Shown: positions 1 to 7,202, numbered from the stretch's first letter. The stretch: DNA of 14,811 bases from Ruminococcaceae bacterium UBA1865 (GCA_002338255.1 DDHX01000022.1:1-14811), one strand, 5' to 3'. Numbers and translations: made by a program. Notes: generated from the letters alone by a model not told the origin.

Positions 1-1044
1 CAGGAGCAGGCCGAGCTGGTCTGCATCGATCCTTACGCAAATGCTTTCAATTCTTCCGCCAATGGGCACGGTGCCAAAGACAACACCCTGCAAAATAACC
101 GCGTCTGGGAACGCAAATATGAAGTGGATTCGCTCTGCGCGCCGATTTTCCTGGCACACCGTTTTTGGAAGGAAACCGGGTTCAGTACTGCATTTTCTGA
201 AGAATTTCACACGGCTTTACAAAAAATCGCTGCTGTGTTTGCGTGCGAACAGAATCACAGCAATTCTCCATATTTTTTCGAACGGCCCGGCTGTCCTGCC
301 GACACATTGCCCCGCGGCGGAAAGGGCGACCCGGTTGCGTTCACCGGCATGACATGGTCCGGTTTTCGTCCTTCCGATGACCGCTGTACGTACGGGTATC
401 TCGTGCCGGCCAATATGATGGCCTGCGTCGCCTTAGAAAAAGCGGCTGAAATTTCCGACTCCATCTACCGCGATGCGGCACTTTGCGCACAATGCCAGAG
501 GATAAAAGAAGAAATCAGTGCCGGAATTCAACAGCACGCAATCGTCCGGCATGAAAAATTCGGTGAAATTTATGCCTATGAAACAGACGGCACGGGAAAC
601 TATCTTTTGATGGACGACGCAAATTCTCCCAGTCTGCTTGCGATGCCGTACTTGGAATACTGCAGCGTTGATGACACTCTTTACCAGAATACAAGAAGAT
701 TTATTCTCTCCTCTGAGAACCCGTTTTATTATCAGGGCCGGTATGCCCACGGGATAGGTAGTCCGCATACAAAAAAGGGATACGTCTGGCCAATCGCCCT
801 TATTATGCAGGCCATCACTTCGCACAATGAAGAGGAAATTTGCAAGTGCCTTACGATGCTGGCGGAAACGCACGCTGGAACCAACCTGATGCATGAATCT
901 TTTGATCCGAATGCACCGGAACATTATTCACGTCCCTGGTTTGCATGGGCCAACACACTGTTTGCCACTCTACTGGAAAAATTGATGGCTGAGAATTTCA
1001 GCCCTCGTTCCTGCCGAGATATTCCAGGAATTGTGCTACGCTGA
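1..1044 (+). CDS. GH125 exo-alpha-1,6-mannosidase, 5'-truncated by the window edge
   Basis: The reading frame is open from base 1 to the TGA at 1042-1044, giving 347 residues. The family is roughly 430 residues long, so about 80 N-terminal residues lie outside the window. The visible protein begins with a YANAFN-type segment, then WERKYEVDSL, TGMTWSGFRPSDD, LLMDDANSPSLL, YQNTRRFILS, GIGSPHTKKGYVW, MHESFDP and RPWFAWANTLF, which are the conserved blocks of glycoside hydrolase family 125 (formerly DUF1237). The first Asp of SDD and the Glu of MHES are 173 residues apart. That matches the acid Asp220 and base Glu393 I recall for the Clostridium perfringens enzyme. The family removes non-reducing alpha-1,6-linked mannose from glycans by an inverting mechanism and usually acts in the cytoplasm. 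An internal GTG at 124 could be mistaken for a start, but conserved family sequence continues upstream of it. It points away from the uronate cluster and is probably unrelated to it. No clear terminator follows. Confidence 0.93.
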   Translation, partial: QEQAELVCIDPYANAFNSSANGHGAKDNTLQNNRVWERKYEVDSLCAPIFLAHRFWKETGFSTAFSEEFHTALQKIAAVFACEQNHSNSPYFFERPGCPADTLPRGGKGDPVAFTGMTWSGFRPSDDRCTYGYLVPANMMACVALEKAAEISDSIYRDAALCAQCQRIKEEISAGIQQHAIVRHEKFGEIYAYETDGTGNYLLMDDANSPSLLAMPYLEYCSVDDTLYQNTRRFILSSENPFYYQGRYAHGIGSPHTKKGYVWPIALIMQAITSHNEEEICKCLTMLAETHAGTNLMHESFDPNAPEHYSRPWFAWANTLFATLLEKLMAENFSPRSCRDIPGIVLR

Positions 1045-1097
1045 TGTTTTGAGGTATACTCTCTAATATATAAATATGGTCTGTGAATACCTGAGTT

Positions 1098-1559
1098 TTA
1101 CATAGCGTGCGTCCAACATATCAAAACCGCACCAGGCAAAACATGGTTAATGTAAAACACCTCATTTACTTTATTCTTTAACAAACTTGCCAATGTGTGC
1201 CGCAGTTCATGAGGATTTAGAATAGGAACATCTTCTGGGGAATGAAACAAGAATTCCGGTGTAACCGTGATTTGTTTGTTTTTCAGTCCGTCGCTTACAA
1301 TCCCTATGAGATTATTTTCTGTGCTCTTTTGCTCCATTGTGTCCTGAACAATATTCAATGCTTTGATGCCATGTAGATTTTCTGGGCGCAGCCCCAGTAA
1401 CTCACTTCTGCTGATATCGAAAGAGATTCTATTTTGTAAGTGAAATTTTCTTTTCCTGATTGCTTCCAATAAACTGATCCATGAATCTTTCTCAAAATAA
1501 AAATCAAGGCAAATAGCACAAAAGTGTTGTCTACCTTGATTTTTTGCTTTAAAATATAG
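1098..1559 (-). pseudogene. decayed tyrosine recombinase (integrase) C-terminal fragment
   Basis: The minus-strand frame ending at 1098 contains SRSELLGLRPENL, about 60 residues later NPHELRHTLASLL, and then KNKVNEVFYINHVL. These resemble box I (TGxRxxELLGLxWxDI) and box II (HxLRHTxASLL) of phage and conjugative-element integrases. Several features indicate decay. The residue at the box I catalytic Arg position is Ser, the TG before it is missing, and the C-terminal catalytic Tyr is not reached in frame. A different frame over about 1098-1130 reads DMLDARY, which suggests a frameshift before the tyrosine block. The N-terminal and core-binding domains are not recognisable, and the frame upstream runs into the opposite-strand transposase fragment at 1562. 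It lies about 0.65 kb from the tRNA-linked att-like repeat. The family call rests mainly on the HxxR block. Confidence 0.55.
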
Positions 1560-1561
1560 TT

Positions 1562-1789
1562 TTGAAACAAACATTAAAGCTCTTAGAGAATAACAAATTT
1601 GAACGTAAAAATCAACAGTTAACGCTCCCAATAAATACAGAAATAAAGATACCAGAGAATAACCCAGTACGGTTGTCAAGCGTGCAGCTTGAGGAGATGA
1701 GCGAATATGGAAGGCAGCAGTTCCGTAAGAGAATTTACGCTTACGTTGACTTATCGAATGAAGCACTTAAGGCCATTCATGTAAAATAA
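1562..1789 (+). pseudogene. IS1182-like transposase N-terminal fragment
   Basis: A 75-codon frame (TTG at 1562, TAA at 1787-1789) contains QQLTLPINTEIKIPENNPVRL followed by SSVQLEEM. This resembles the N-terminus of IS1182-family DDE transposases, which typically start with a short lead and then IPExDxVRLLSxxxEEM. The following RKRIYAYVDLSNEA loosely recalls the next block (ILVYAYMNxIYSSR), but with intervening residues missing. The remaining roughly 400 residues, including the DDE catalytic core, are absent, so the fragment cannot encode an active enzyme. It abuts the integrase remnant on the opposite strand, consistent with an insertion sequence that landed in a decaying element. The family call rests on one short motif. 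Confidence 0.45.
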
Positions 1790-2194
1790 AAAGGCCGGAT
1801 AAATCAAACCCAGTCGTAAAAACAAAAAACTTGCAAGTTTATTATAATTAACTTTTAAATAAAAAAATAAGCATCCACAGGCAACCAAGTTTCCACAATG
1901 TTCAGCATTGTGTACCTCTTACAGTGATTCATCACCGCGCGAGATTGGCGCTCATATTTGCGATATCTGCATGCTGAGCGATGATCCCAATAAGAGATAA
2001 TGATGCTTCTGTCCGGCCAACGTCACTGTACTGGGTTAGCTTCCAGAGAACCTGAAAGGAGAAGCTATTCTTCTCATGTGATTGTGAATGCAGTCCTTTG
2101 TGAAGCCTATAAATTATTAAGTAGCAAAAGATGTCAATCCTGTGTCATCAAATAATAATGTACTTAGTTTTAATAAATATATAATTATTCTAAT
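1790..2194. other. AT-rich spacer with no recognisable gene
   Basis: No gene can be supported in this 405-bp stretch. The minus frame 1932-2144 is open for about 70 codons and reads plausible protein (for example WKLTQYSDVGRTEASLSL), but it has no ATG/GTG/TTG start with a ribosome site and I do not recognise it. A short inverted repeat (CACAATG at 1894-1900, CATTGTG at 1906-1912) is present but too weak to interpret. The stretch lies between the transposase fragment and the att-like repeat, so it is probably residue of an eroded mobile element. Confidence 0.5.
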
Positions 2195-2214
2195 TGGTGC
2201 ACCCGGAGGGATTC
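2195..2214 (-). repeat. att-like direct copy of the tRNA-Arg 3' end
   Basis: These 20 bases match 2358-2377, the 3' end of the tRNA-Arg gene including its CCA, at 19 of 20 positions and in the same orientation. The single difference is A2201 against G2364. The flanks on both sides differ completely. A short, exact-edged copy of a tRNA 3' end on the downstream side of the tRNA is the usual footprint of integrase-mediated insertion into a tRNA gene. An integrase remnant lies about 0.65 kb further on. Only 143 bp now separate the two copies, so any element between them has been almost entirely lost. Confidence 0.6.
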
Positions 2215-2245
2215 AGGTAGTACAGTAACAGCCTGAATCCCTCCG
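2204..2245 (+). repeat. 14-bp perfect inverted repeat overlapping the att-like copy
   Basis: CGGAGGGATTCAGG at 2204-2217 is perfectly complementary to CCTGAATCCCTCCG at 2232-2245, with a 14-base loop. On the plus strand the stem is followed by TTTTCTCT, so it could act as a rho-independent terminator for plus-strand transcription. The left arm shares its first 11 bases with the att-like repeat, so the right arm is an inverted copy of part of the tRNA 3' end. A role as terminator or as an integrase/attachment structure cannot be decided from sequence alone. Confidence 0.6.
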
Positions 2246-2313
2246 TTTTCTCTGCCATATCGTCTATCTTTATTTATCTCACAACTTGCACCCGGGTGCG
2301 CTCACCCTCTTGG

Positions 2314-2358
2314 CAAACAAAAAAATAAGGACAGGGGCAAAAGCCCTGTCCTTATTTT
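2314..2358 (-). terminator. rho-independent terminator of tRNA-Arg
   Basis: A perfect 15-bp stem (2322-2336 with 2344-2358) and a 7-base loop begin exactly at the last base of the encoded CCA. On the minus strand the stem ends in a run of T residues (complement of 2319-2325) followed by GTTTG. This is a classical intrinsic terminator for the tRNA transcript. Confidence 0.88.
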
Positions 2359-2434
2359 GGTGCGCCCGGAGGGATTCGAACCCGCGACCTCTTGATTCGT
2401 AGTCAAGCACTCTATCCAGCTGAGCTACGAGCGC
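2358..2434 (-). tRNA. tRNA-Arg (anticodon ACG)
   Basis: Read on the minus strand, this 77-nt gene folds as a complete cloverleaf. The acceptor GCGCTCG pairs with CGGGCGC (one T-G wobble), and the discriminator is A followed by an encoded CCA. The D-arm contains AGCTCAGCTGGATAGAGT. The anticodon stem CTTGA/TCAAG encloses the loop CTACGAA, giving anticodon ACG (A34, normally edited to inosine), which reads CGU/CGC/CGA arginine codons. The T-arm contains GGGTTCGAATCCC. It is flanked by its own promoter and terminator, so it is a single-gene transcription unit. Its 3' 20 bases are repeated at 2195-2214. Confidence 0.97.
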
Positions 2435-2475
2435 ATATAAAGTTAAAATTGCTGTTAACTTGTTACAGCTTTTCT

Positions 2476-2504
2476 ATTATATTAGATACGCGGACAAAAG
2501 TCAA
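2476..2504 (-). promoter_or_regulatory. sigma-A-type promoter of tRNA-Arg
   Basis: On the minus strand TTGACT (2504-2499) and a perfect TATAAT (2481-2476) are separated by exactly 17 bases. Transcription would start about 35 nt before the mature tRNA 5' end at 2434, leaving a short leader for RNase P removal. This is the strongest promoter match in the window. Confidence 0.8.
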
Positions 2505-2608
2505 GTTTTATTCAAAGAAATCTTTACGATTCAACTAATTTTTTTACTTTATTATCATAGAGCAATAAAGTCCATGTTAGGGAACTCTTTATTGTACCTT
2601 CACGCTTT

Positions 2609-2670
2609 TTAACAAACAAACACCTCGTATCTTTTGGATATGATGACATATGTAAAAGATACGAGGTGTT
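2609..2670 (-). terminator. long near-palindromic hairpin, probable terminator of the uronate operon
   Basis: AACACCTCGTATCTTTT (2619-2635) is perfectly complementary to 2654-2670, a 17-bp stem. Inside it ATATG (2638-2642) pairs with CATAT (2647-2651) around a four-base ATGA loop, so the whole 52-bp unit is nearly palindromic. On the minus strand the stem is followed by TTGTTTGTTAAAAA, a T-rich tail that fits an intrinsic terminator for the cluster ending at 2766. On the plus strand no T-run follows. It lies about 95 bp beyond the eda stop. Confidence 0.55.
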
Positions 2671-2691
2671 ACACCCAAGCTATTGAATCGC

Positions 2692-2765
2692 TGTGTGCCG
2701 AAAAAGTCACGCACGTAGGTGTGAAAAGTCGGTCACTCAATTATTGGTTGATCTCCCACTCAATT
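2692..2765. other. possible IS21-like insertion-sequence end fused to the end of eda
   Basis: This stretch carries TGTGCCGAAAAAGTCAC and GTGTGAAAAGTCGGTCAC followed by two direct copies of CACTCAATT (2734-2742 and 2757-2765) with a period of 23 bp. Short spaced direct repeats and a TG terminus are typical of IS21-family ends, and the wording resembles ends I associate with that family. No istA or istB gene is present, so at most this is a solitary end or scar. The eda stop codon begins immediately after the second repeat. Confidence 0.25.
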
Positions 2766-3407
2766 TTAGCTCTGTCTTGCGCTGTTTCGCAGGGCGGCGG
2801 CCTGCTCGGCCAATTTTTGTATTTCACCAAACTGACGCTCCGATAGGAGCTTATCGGGTACAATCCAACTTCCACCACAGGCGATGACGTTTTTTAGCGC
2901 AAGGTATTCTTTCACATTAGACGGGCTGATCCCACCTGTTGGCATAAATTTCATTCCCGCGTAAGGTCCGGAAAACGCCTTCAACATAGATACGCCGCCG
3001 ACAACCGCCGCCGGAAACAACTTGACCGTTTTCAGGCCTTCGCGCATACAAGCCTCCACCTCAGTCGGTGTGGCACAGCCTGGAATGACTGGAATGTTAT
3101 TCTTCACACACCAGTGCACTACTTCCAAGTTGGTTCCTGGACTGATTATGGCTTTAGCGCCGGCTTCCACCGCGCACTGTGCATTTTCTACGTTGAGCAC
3201 CGTACCTGCACAAACGCAGAGACCTGGTACATTTTCGGCAATTGCACGAATAGATGCCACTGCCGCATCGCTGCGGAATGTGATTTCAGCTGCGGGCAGT
3301 CCTCCCATCTGAAGTGCCTTCGCCAGTCCCACCGCATTCCCTGCATCATTCATTTTGATGACGGGAATTATTCCAACCTCATGCAGTTCCTTCCAGAAAT
3401 CACTCAT
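2766..3407 (-). CDS. eda: 2-keto-3-deoxy-6-phosphogluconate (KDPG) aldolase
   Basis: This class I aldolase cleaves 2-keto-3-deoxy-6-phosphogluconate to pyruvate and glyceraldehyde-3-phosphate, the last step of the pathway in this cluster. The 213-residue TIM-barrel protein shows the family blocks. E41 in AAEITFRS is the likely general acid/base. KLFPAAVVGG follows with the Schiff-base lysine K129, and PTGGIS (156-161) and CGGSW (177-181) contribute to phosphate binding. The length is normal for the family. The start ATG at 3407 is preceded by GAAAGGAAG, and the kdgK stop lies 13 nt upstream, so the two genes are translated from one message. The last ten or so residues (AALRNSARQS) do not resemble the usual C-terminus and lead straight into the possible IS end, so the tail may have been replaced. 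It is the last gene of the operon. Confidence 0.95.
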   Translation of the reverse strand: MSDFWKELHEVGIIPVIKMNDAGNAVGLAKALQMGGLPAAEITFRSDAAVASIRAIAENVPGLCVCAGTVLNVENAQCAVEAGAKAIISPGTNLEVVHWCVKNNIPVIPGCATPTEVEACMREGLKTVKLFPAAVVGGVSMLKAFSGPYAGMKFMPTGGISPSNVKEYLALKNVIACGGSWIVPDKLLSERQFGEIQKLAEQAAALRNSARQS

Positions 3408-3420
3408 CTCTATCTTCCTT

Positions 3421-4380
3421 TCAGCCGGCAGATTCTTGCCGATTTTCGCTCATAAACCGTTCCAATTCTTTGCGAGTGGGCAGCCCCTCGTTGTCTCCCA
3501 CATTCATAACCTGAATGGTCCCGATTGCGTTACCGCGCCGCACGGCTTCCTCCAGCGGTAGGCTTTCCATCACCGCGCTGATTACTCCGGCGGCAAAGCC
3601 GTCGCCTGCACCGACAGTATCCACAATTTTCTTTGCCGGATAAGTCGGAGAGCGAAATCCACCCTTTGGCGTGGCGGCGAAGGCTCCTTTTGGTCCGGTT
3701 TTCACAATGACGGTCTTCACACCACGAAGCAAATAAAATTCCGCTATTTTCTCCGGATTCTCTGTCCCGCAGAGCACGCCACCCTCCTTACTTCCTGGCA
3801 GCACATAATCCGCCAAACAGGCGAGGCTGTTCAGCTCCCGTACCATTGTGGGCACATCATGCCAAAGCCGCGGACGCAGATTCGGGTCAAAAAAGACGGT
3901 CATTCCGGCGGATTTAGCCCGCTCCATCAGATATCGAGTTGCTTCCAGTGTTAAAGGGGACAGTGCCGGAAGAATTCCAGTTATATGCAGAAATCCATAA
4001 TCTGACAAATTGATACCTTTCACGTCTTCTGCAGAAATCGTAGAAGCGGCAGAATTTTTACGGTAATAAAAAACATCTGGATCGCCATGGCTCGTTTTAC
4101 CTTTCAGCATAAAACCGGTCGCATGGTCGTTCATGTAGGCTATCATCGAAGTACTAATTTTATTTTCTTCCATCGCCTTGACAATCCGACGGCCAAATGG
4201 ATCCTGACCGAGTTTTGTCATGTACCCAACCGTGTGTCCCAACCGCGCAAGCCCCACCGCAACGTTGAATTCCGCACCCGCAACCGCCGAGGAAAACTGA
4301 TGGACATCCTCTAGTTTAGCTTCATCCTGCGCAATAAACAACCCCATGGGTTCGCCGATTAACATGATTCTGTTGCCCAT
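3421..4380 (-). CDS. kdgK: 2-keto-3-deoxygluconate (KDG) kinase, PfkB family
   Basis: It phosphorylates KDG with ATP to KDPG, linking UxuA to Eda. The 319-residue protein has the ribokinase/PfkB architecture: AGAEFNVAVGLARLG (residues 34-48) near the substrate site, FDPNLRPRLW (164-173), and the C-terminal signature DTVGAGDGFAAG (254-265), in which D260 is the expected catalytic base. The start chosen is the ATG at 4380, because GGAGGGAG lies 7 nt upstream of it. A longer frame from 4401 would place that ribosome site inside the gene and has none of its own. The order uxuB-uxuA-kdgK-eda and the 13-nt gap to eda support KDG rather than another sugar as substrate, since PfkB kinases are hard to separate by sequence alone. 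An 81-nt spacer separates it from uxuA. Confidence 0.92.
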   Translation of the reverse strand: MGNRIMLIGEPMGLFIAQDEAKLEDVHQFSSAVAGAEFNVAVGLARLGHTVGYMTKLGQDPFGRRIVKAMEENKISTSMIAYMNDHATGFMLKGKTSHGDPDVFYYRKNSAASTISAEDVKGINLSDYGFLHITGILPALSPLTLEATRYLMERAKSAGMTVFFDPNLRPRLWHDVPTMVRELNSLACLADYVLPGSKEGGVLCGTENPEKIAEFYLLRGVKTVIVKTGPKGAFAATPKGGFRSPTYPAKKIVDTVGAGDGFAAGVISAVMESLPLEEAVRRGNAIGTIQVMNVGDNEGLPTRKELERFMSENRQESAG

Positions 4381-4461
4381 ACTGTAACTCCCTCCAAACA
4401 TAAAAATTTCAAGCTAAGTGGGATCATCGCGCCGCCCTATGTAAAGAACGTAAGACTCTGA

Positions 4462-5547
4462 TCAAGACCGTTTTGTCTCCATTTTTCCAATTGTTTCCCA
4501 CAAGCCGTTCAGGTAGGCAATACCCAGGGCACGATCATACAAACCATAGCCGGGTCGTCCTTTTTCATCCCAAATCATTCTTCCATGGTCAGGTCGTATA
4601 TAGCCGTTAAATCCCACATCATAATAGGCCTTCATAATTTCGAACAGATCCAAGGAACCACTGCTGCTCAAGTGTGCGCTTTCCTCAAATTTTCCGTGCC
4701 CATAAATCTTGATATTGCGTACGTGCGCAAAATGAATTCTTTTCTTTTCACCAAAATAGTGTACAAGTTCTGGAATATTGTTGTCCGGATTAGATCCGAG
4801 CGAACCAGAGCAAAGGGTCAAGCCGTTGTACTCACTATCCACAAGACCAAGAATACGATCCAGATTTTCTTTGCAGGTGGTTATTCTGGGTAATCCAAAA
4901 ATATCCCACGGCGGATCATCAGGATGAATGGCCATTTTAATGTCACATTCCTCGCAGACTGGAATGATCTGCTCCAAAAAGTACTTCAGATTGCGAAACA
5001 AATCATCATGGCTGACATTTTTATACTGGGCAAATAACGTTTTCAACTGTGCTATACGACCCGGTTCCCAACCCGGCATCTCAAATCCACCTGAGCCCTG
5101 TTGAATTCGATCCGCCATTTTTTGAGGATCCGTTACCTGATCTATGATGGACTGATCGTAAGAAAGCGCATTGGATCCGTCTATCAGTGGTTTTGCCAAA
5201 TCAGAGCGTGTCCAGTCAAATACAGGCATAAAATTGTAACAGATTACTTTAACACCAGCCAATTTTAAATTACGTAAGGTTTGCTTATAGTTTTCTATAT
5301 AATGGTCGCGGGTAGGCAGCCCTAACTTAATATCTTCATGAACATTAACACTTTCAATTACCTCAAGCTCAAGACCAGCGGCGTTAGCCTCAGCCTTTTG
5401 TGCCATAATGCGTTCCACCGGCCATACTTCTCCGGCCGGAATATCCATTAACGTCCCAACTACTCCGGTTACTCCGGGAATTTGGCGTATATAACGCAGC
5501 GGTATGGGATCAAAATCGCTGCCATACCAACGAAATGTCATTTTCAT
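4462..5547 (-). CDS. uxuA: D-mannonate dehydratase
   Basis: UxuA dehydrates D-mannonate to 2-keto-3-deoxy-D-gluconate using a divalent metal (Mn2+/Fe2+). The 361-residue protein carries the family's N-terminal MTFRWYG and DPIPLRYIRQIPG blocks. The central MAIHPDDPPWDIFGLPRI and TLCSGSLGSN follow, then HFAHVRNI and GYIRPDHGR. Likely metal ligands are H208, C246, H275 and D320, whose spacing agrees with the ligand set I recall for the Streptococcus suis enzyme. The length is typical. The ATG at 5547 is preceded by AAGGAGAG eight bases upstream, and the gene begins 13 nt after the uxuB stop, so the two are cotranscribed and probably translationally coupled. Nothing in the sequence looks broken. 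Confidence 0.96.
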   Translation of the reverse strand: MKMTFRWYGSDFDPIPLRYIRQIPGVTGVVGTLMDIPAGEVWPVERIMAQKAEANAAGLELEVIESVNVHEDIKLGLPTRDHYIENYKQTLRNLKLAGVKVICYNFMPVFDWTRSDLAKPLIDGSNALSYDQSIIDQVTDPQKMADRIQQGSGGFEMPGWEPGRIAQLKTLFAQYKNVSHDDLFRNLKYFLEQIIPVCEECDIKMAIHPDDPPWDIFGLPRITTCKENLDRILGLVDSEYNGLTLCSGSLGSNPDNNIPELVHYFGEKKRIHFAHVRNIKIYGHGKFEESAHLSSSGSLDLFEIMKAYYDVGFNGYIRPDHGRMIWDEKGRPGYGLYDRALGIAYLNGLWETIGKMETKRS

Positions 5548-5560
5548 AGTTTCACTCTCC

Positions 5561-7177
5561 TTAAGCGCCTAAATATTTGCACAATGTATTGCGCACCGCT
5601 TGCGGCCCAGCAATCATTTCCTGAAAATAAGTTTCCACTTTGTTCCCCAGCCCTACCTGATACAAATCGACACCAAACAGGCTTATATTCTTAAGAATTG
5701 GTTTCAACTGACCTTGGTACGAGCCGAGTTCTCCCACTTTTACATTGGCCAGAGTTTCCTGTAGTTCCTGAATCATGGGATCTGAGCTGACTTCCATCAT
5801 CTTACCCGTGTCATTCACACCGAGCAGGTAGCGAAACCAGCCAGCGATAACCAGCGGAATATAAACTAAATTTCCTGTGTTTAAATCTGAGCGATTTTGG
5901 TACGATTTAATTGTTTCACCGAATCGAATTGCTATTTTTTGAGAAGTATCCGTTGCAATTCTTTGGGGAGTATCCGGAATAAAACGATTCGGCAGCCGCT
6001 GGTCGATTACCTCGTGAATAAAGTCCGTTGGATTTATAATTTCAGGATTGACGACAACCGCCATTCCTTCATCATACCCAATTTTCTGAACCAGTTTTTC
6101 AAGCTGCGGATCCTGCATTTCCATCGCAATAGAGTCATACCCCAGCAGGCAGCCATATACTGCAAGAGCGGTGTGCAACGGATTCAGACAGGTGGTCACC
6201 TTCATCCGCTCTGTTTTCTCCACGGTCTCACGATCTGTAAAATATACGCCCGCTTGCTCAAGGGAAGGTCTTCCATTCGGGAAAGCATCCTCAATGACCA
6301 GATATTGTGGAACTTCTGCGTTGACAAACGGCGCAATATATGTTTTTTTCTGCGTAATGATTGGCTGCATGTTTACAATACCATCCCGCTCCAAAGCTTG
6401 CCTGACAGCATCGGACGGCCTTGGAGTGATTTTGTCAATCATTGACCACGGGAAAGAAACCTTTTTGGGATTTCCCATATATGCAGTAAAAGCAGCCGGA
6501 ACAAACCCGTTCTTTTCCCAAGCCCGAACAATTTCCATGACAGAACTAAAAAGCTTTTCTCCGTTGTGAGAACAATTGTCCATACTTACAAAAGCAATCG
6601 GTAACTCGCCTGAACAAAAGCGGGTGTAAGCAAGAGATGCAATGATCGCCATTGTATGCTTTGGCGATTCAGGGCCTGTTTCCATGTCCATTTTCACGAT
6701 TGGTATGATTTGGTCGTCCAAATTTCGCAAGCTGTAACCTTTTTCCGTAATTGTAAAGCTTACCATTTGTAAGGATGGATTACGGAATATAGCTTGCAGG
6801 GTATCCCAGTCGTCTTTGTTCAAAGAATCCGCGCACAATCCTTTTGCTAAACTGCCGATTACTGTTTTTTTCAAAGTCCCGTCCGGGCGCATTAAAACCA
6901 GCATGGAAAGATTATCATAAGGATCGTAAATTTTATTGATAATTTCATAGTCAAAGGTTTCTACTGCTACAATACCGGTTTCAGACAAACCGGCATTGAG
7001 CAACCGCTGCTGAAGCTCCGCAATAAATCCCCGAAAAATATTGCCTGCGCCAAAGTGTACCCAACCCGGCTGGCGTAATGTATTTTCTGCTACCGCTGCG
7101 ACATCATATTGCGGCAGCTCAATTCCTAATTTTTCCCACTGTTGCCGATTCTGTAAATCAGCTCTTTTTAGTTCCAT
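5561..7177 (-). CDS. uxuB: D-mannonate oxidoreductase (fructuronate reductase), mannitol dehydrogenase family
   Basis: UxuB reversibly reduces D-fructuronate to D-mannonate with NADH. The 538-residue protein belongs to the polyol-specific long-chain dehydrogenases. It has an N-terminal Rossmann segment VHFGAGNIFRGF (about 40-51), SMDNCSHNG (198-206), FPWSMIDKITPRPSD (242-256), and KVTTCLNPLHTAL (326-338) with the conserved Asn and His of the active site. The start is taken at the ATG at 7177, preceded by AAAAAAGGAG eight bases away. A frame from 7222 would overlap the permease stop region and lacks a ribosome site. It lies 25 nt after the second permease gene and 13 nt before uxuA. UxuB and UxaB (tagaturonate reductase) are close relatives. 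The adjacent mannonate dehydratase argues for UxuB. Confidence 0.92.
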   Translation of the reverse strand: MELKRADLQNRQQWEKLGIELPQYDVAAVAENTLRQPGWVHFGAGNIFRGFIAELQQRLLNAGLSETGIVAVETFDYEIINKIYDPYDNLSMLVLMRPDGTLKKTVIGSLAKGLCADSLNKDDWDTLQAIFRNPSLQMVSFTITEKGYSLRNLDDQIIPIVKMDMETGPESPKHTMAIIASLAYTRFCSGELPIAFVSMDNCSHNGEKLFSSVMEIVRAWEKNGFVPAAFTAYMGNPKKVSFPWSMIDKITPRPSDAVRQALERDGIVNMQPIITQKKTYIAPFVNAEVPQYLVIEDAFPNGRPSLEQAGVYFTDRETVEKTERMKVTTCLNPLHTALAVYGCLLGYDSIAMEMQDPQLEKLVQKIGYDEGMAVVVNPEIINPTDFIHEVIDQRLPNRFIPDTPQRIATDTSQKIAIRFGETIKSYQNRSDLNTGNLVYIPLVIAGWFRYLLGVNDTGKMMEVSSDPMIQELQETLANVKVGELGSYQGQLKPILKNISLFGVDLYQVGLGNKVETYFQEMIAGPQAVRNTLCKYLGA

Positions 7178-7202
7178 CACGACTACTCCTTTTTTCGTTA
7201 AC

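Noticed and set aside
295..330. Antisense or internal GTG at 124 as the true GH125 start
   Set aside because: The frame is open to base 1 and the upstream codons read conserved GH125 sequence (IDPYANAFN, VWERKYEVDSL), so the gene is simply cut by the window edge.
433..924. 163-codon minus-strand open frame inside the GH125 gene
   Set aside because: It is antisense to well-conserved GH125 sequence, shows no recognisable motif and has no ribosome site. It is a shadow of the real gene.
1560..1766. N-terminal third of the long minus frame that ends at 1098
   Set aside because: It overlaps the plus-strand transposase fragment, is low in motif content and does not resemble an integrase N-terminus. 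I kept only the part up to 1559 as the remnant.
2563..2594. CAATAAAG ... CTTTATTG inverted repeat between tRNA-Arg and the long hairpin
   Set aside because: It is an 8-bp A+T-rich stem with a 16-base loop and no T-run in a suitable place. It may occur by chance in this composition.
2634..2887. Two short plus-strand frames reading from the hairpin into the end of eda
   Set aside because: They run through the palindrome and antisense to eda, have no plausible ribosome site and match no family.
5897..6445. 182-codon plus-strand open frame inside uxuB
   Set aside because: It is antisense to conserved UxuB blocks and its translation is rich in Arg, Asn and Cys without any motif. It is not a gene.
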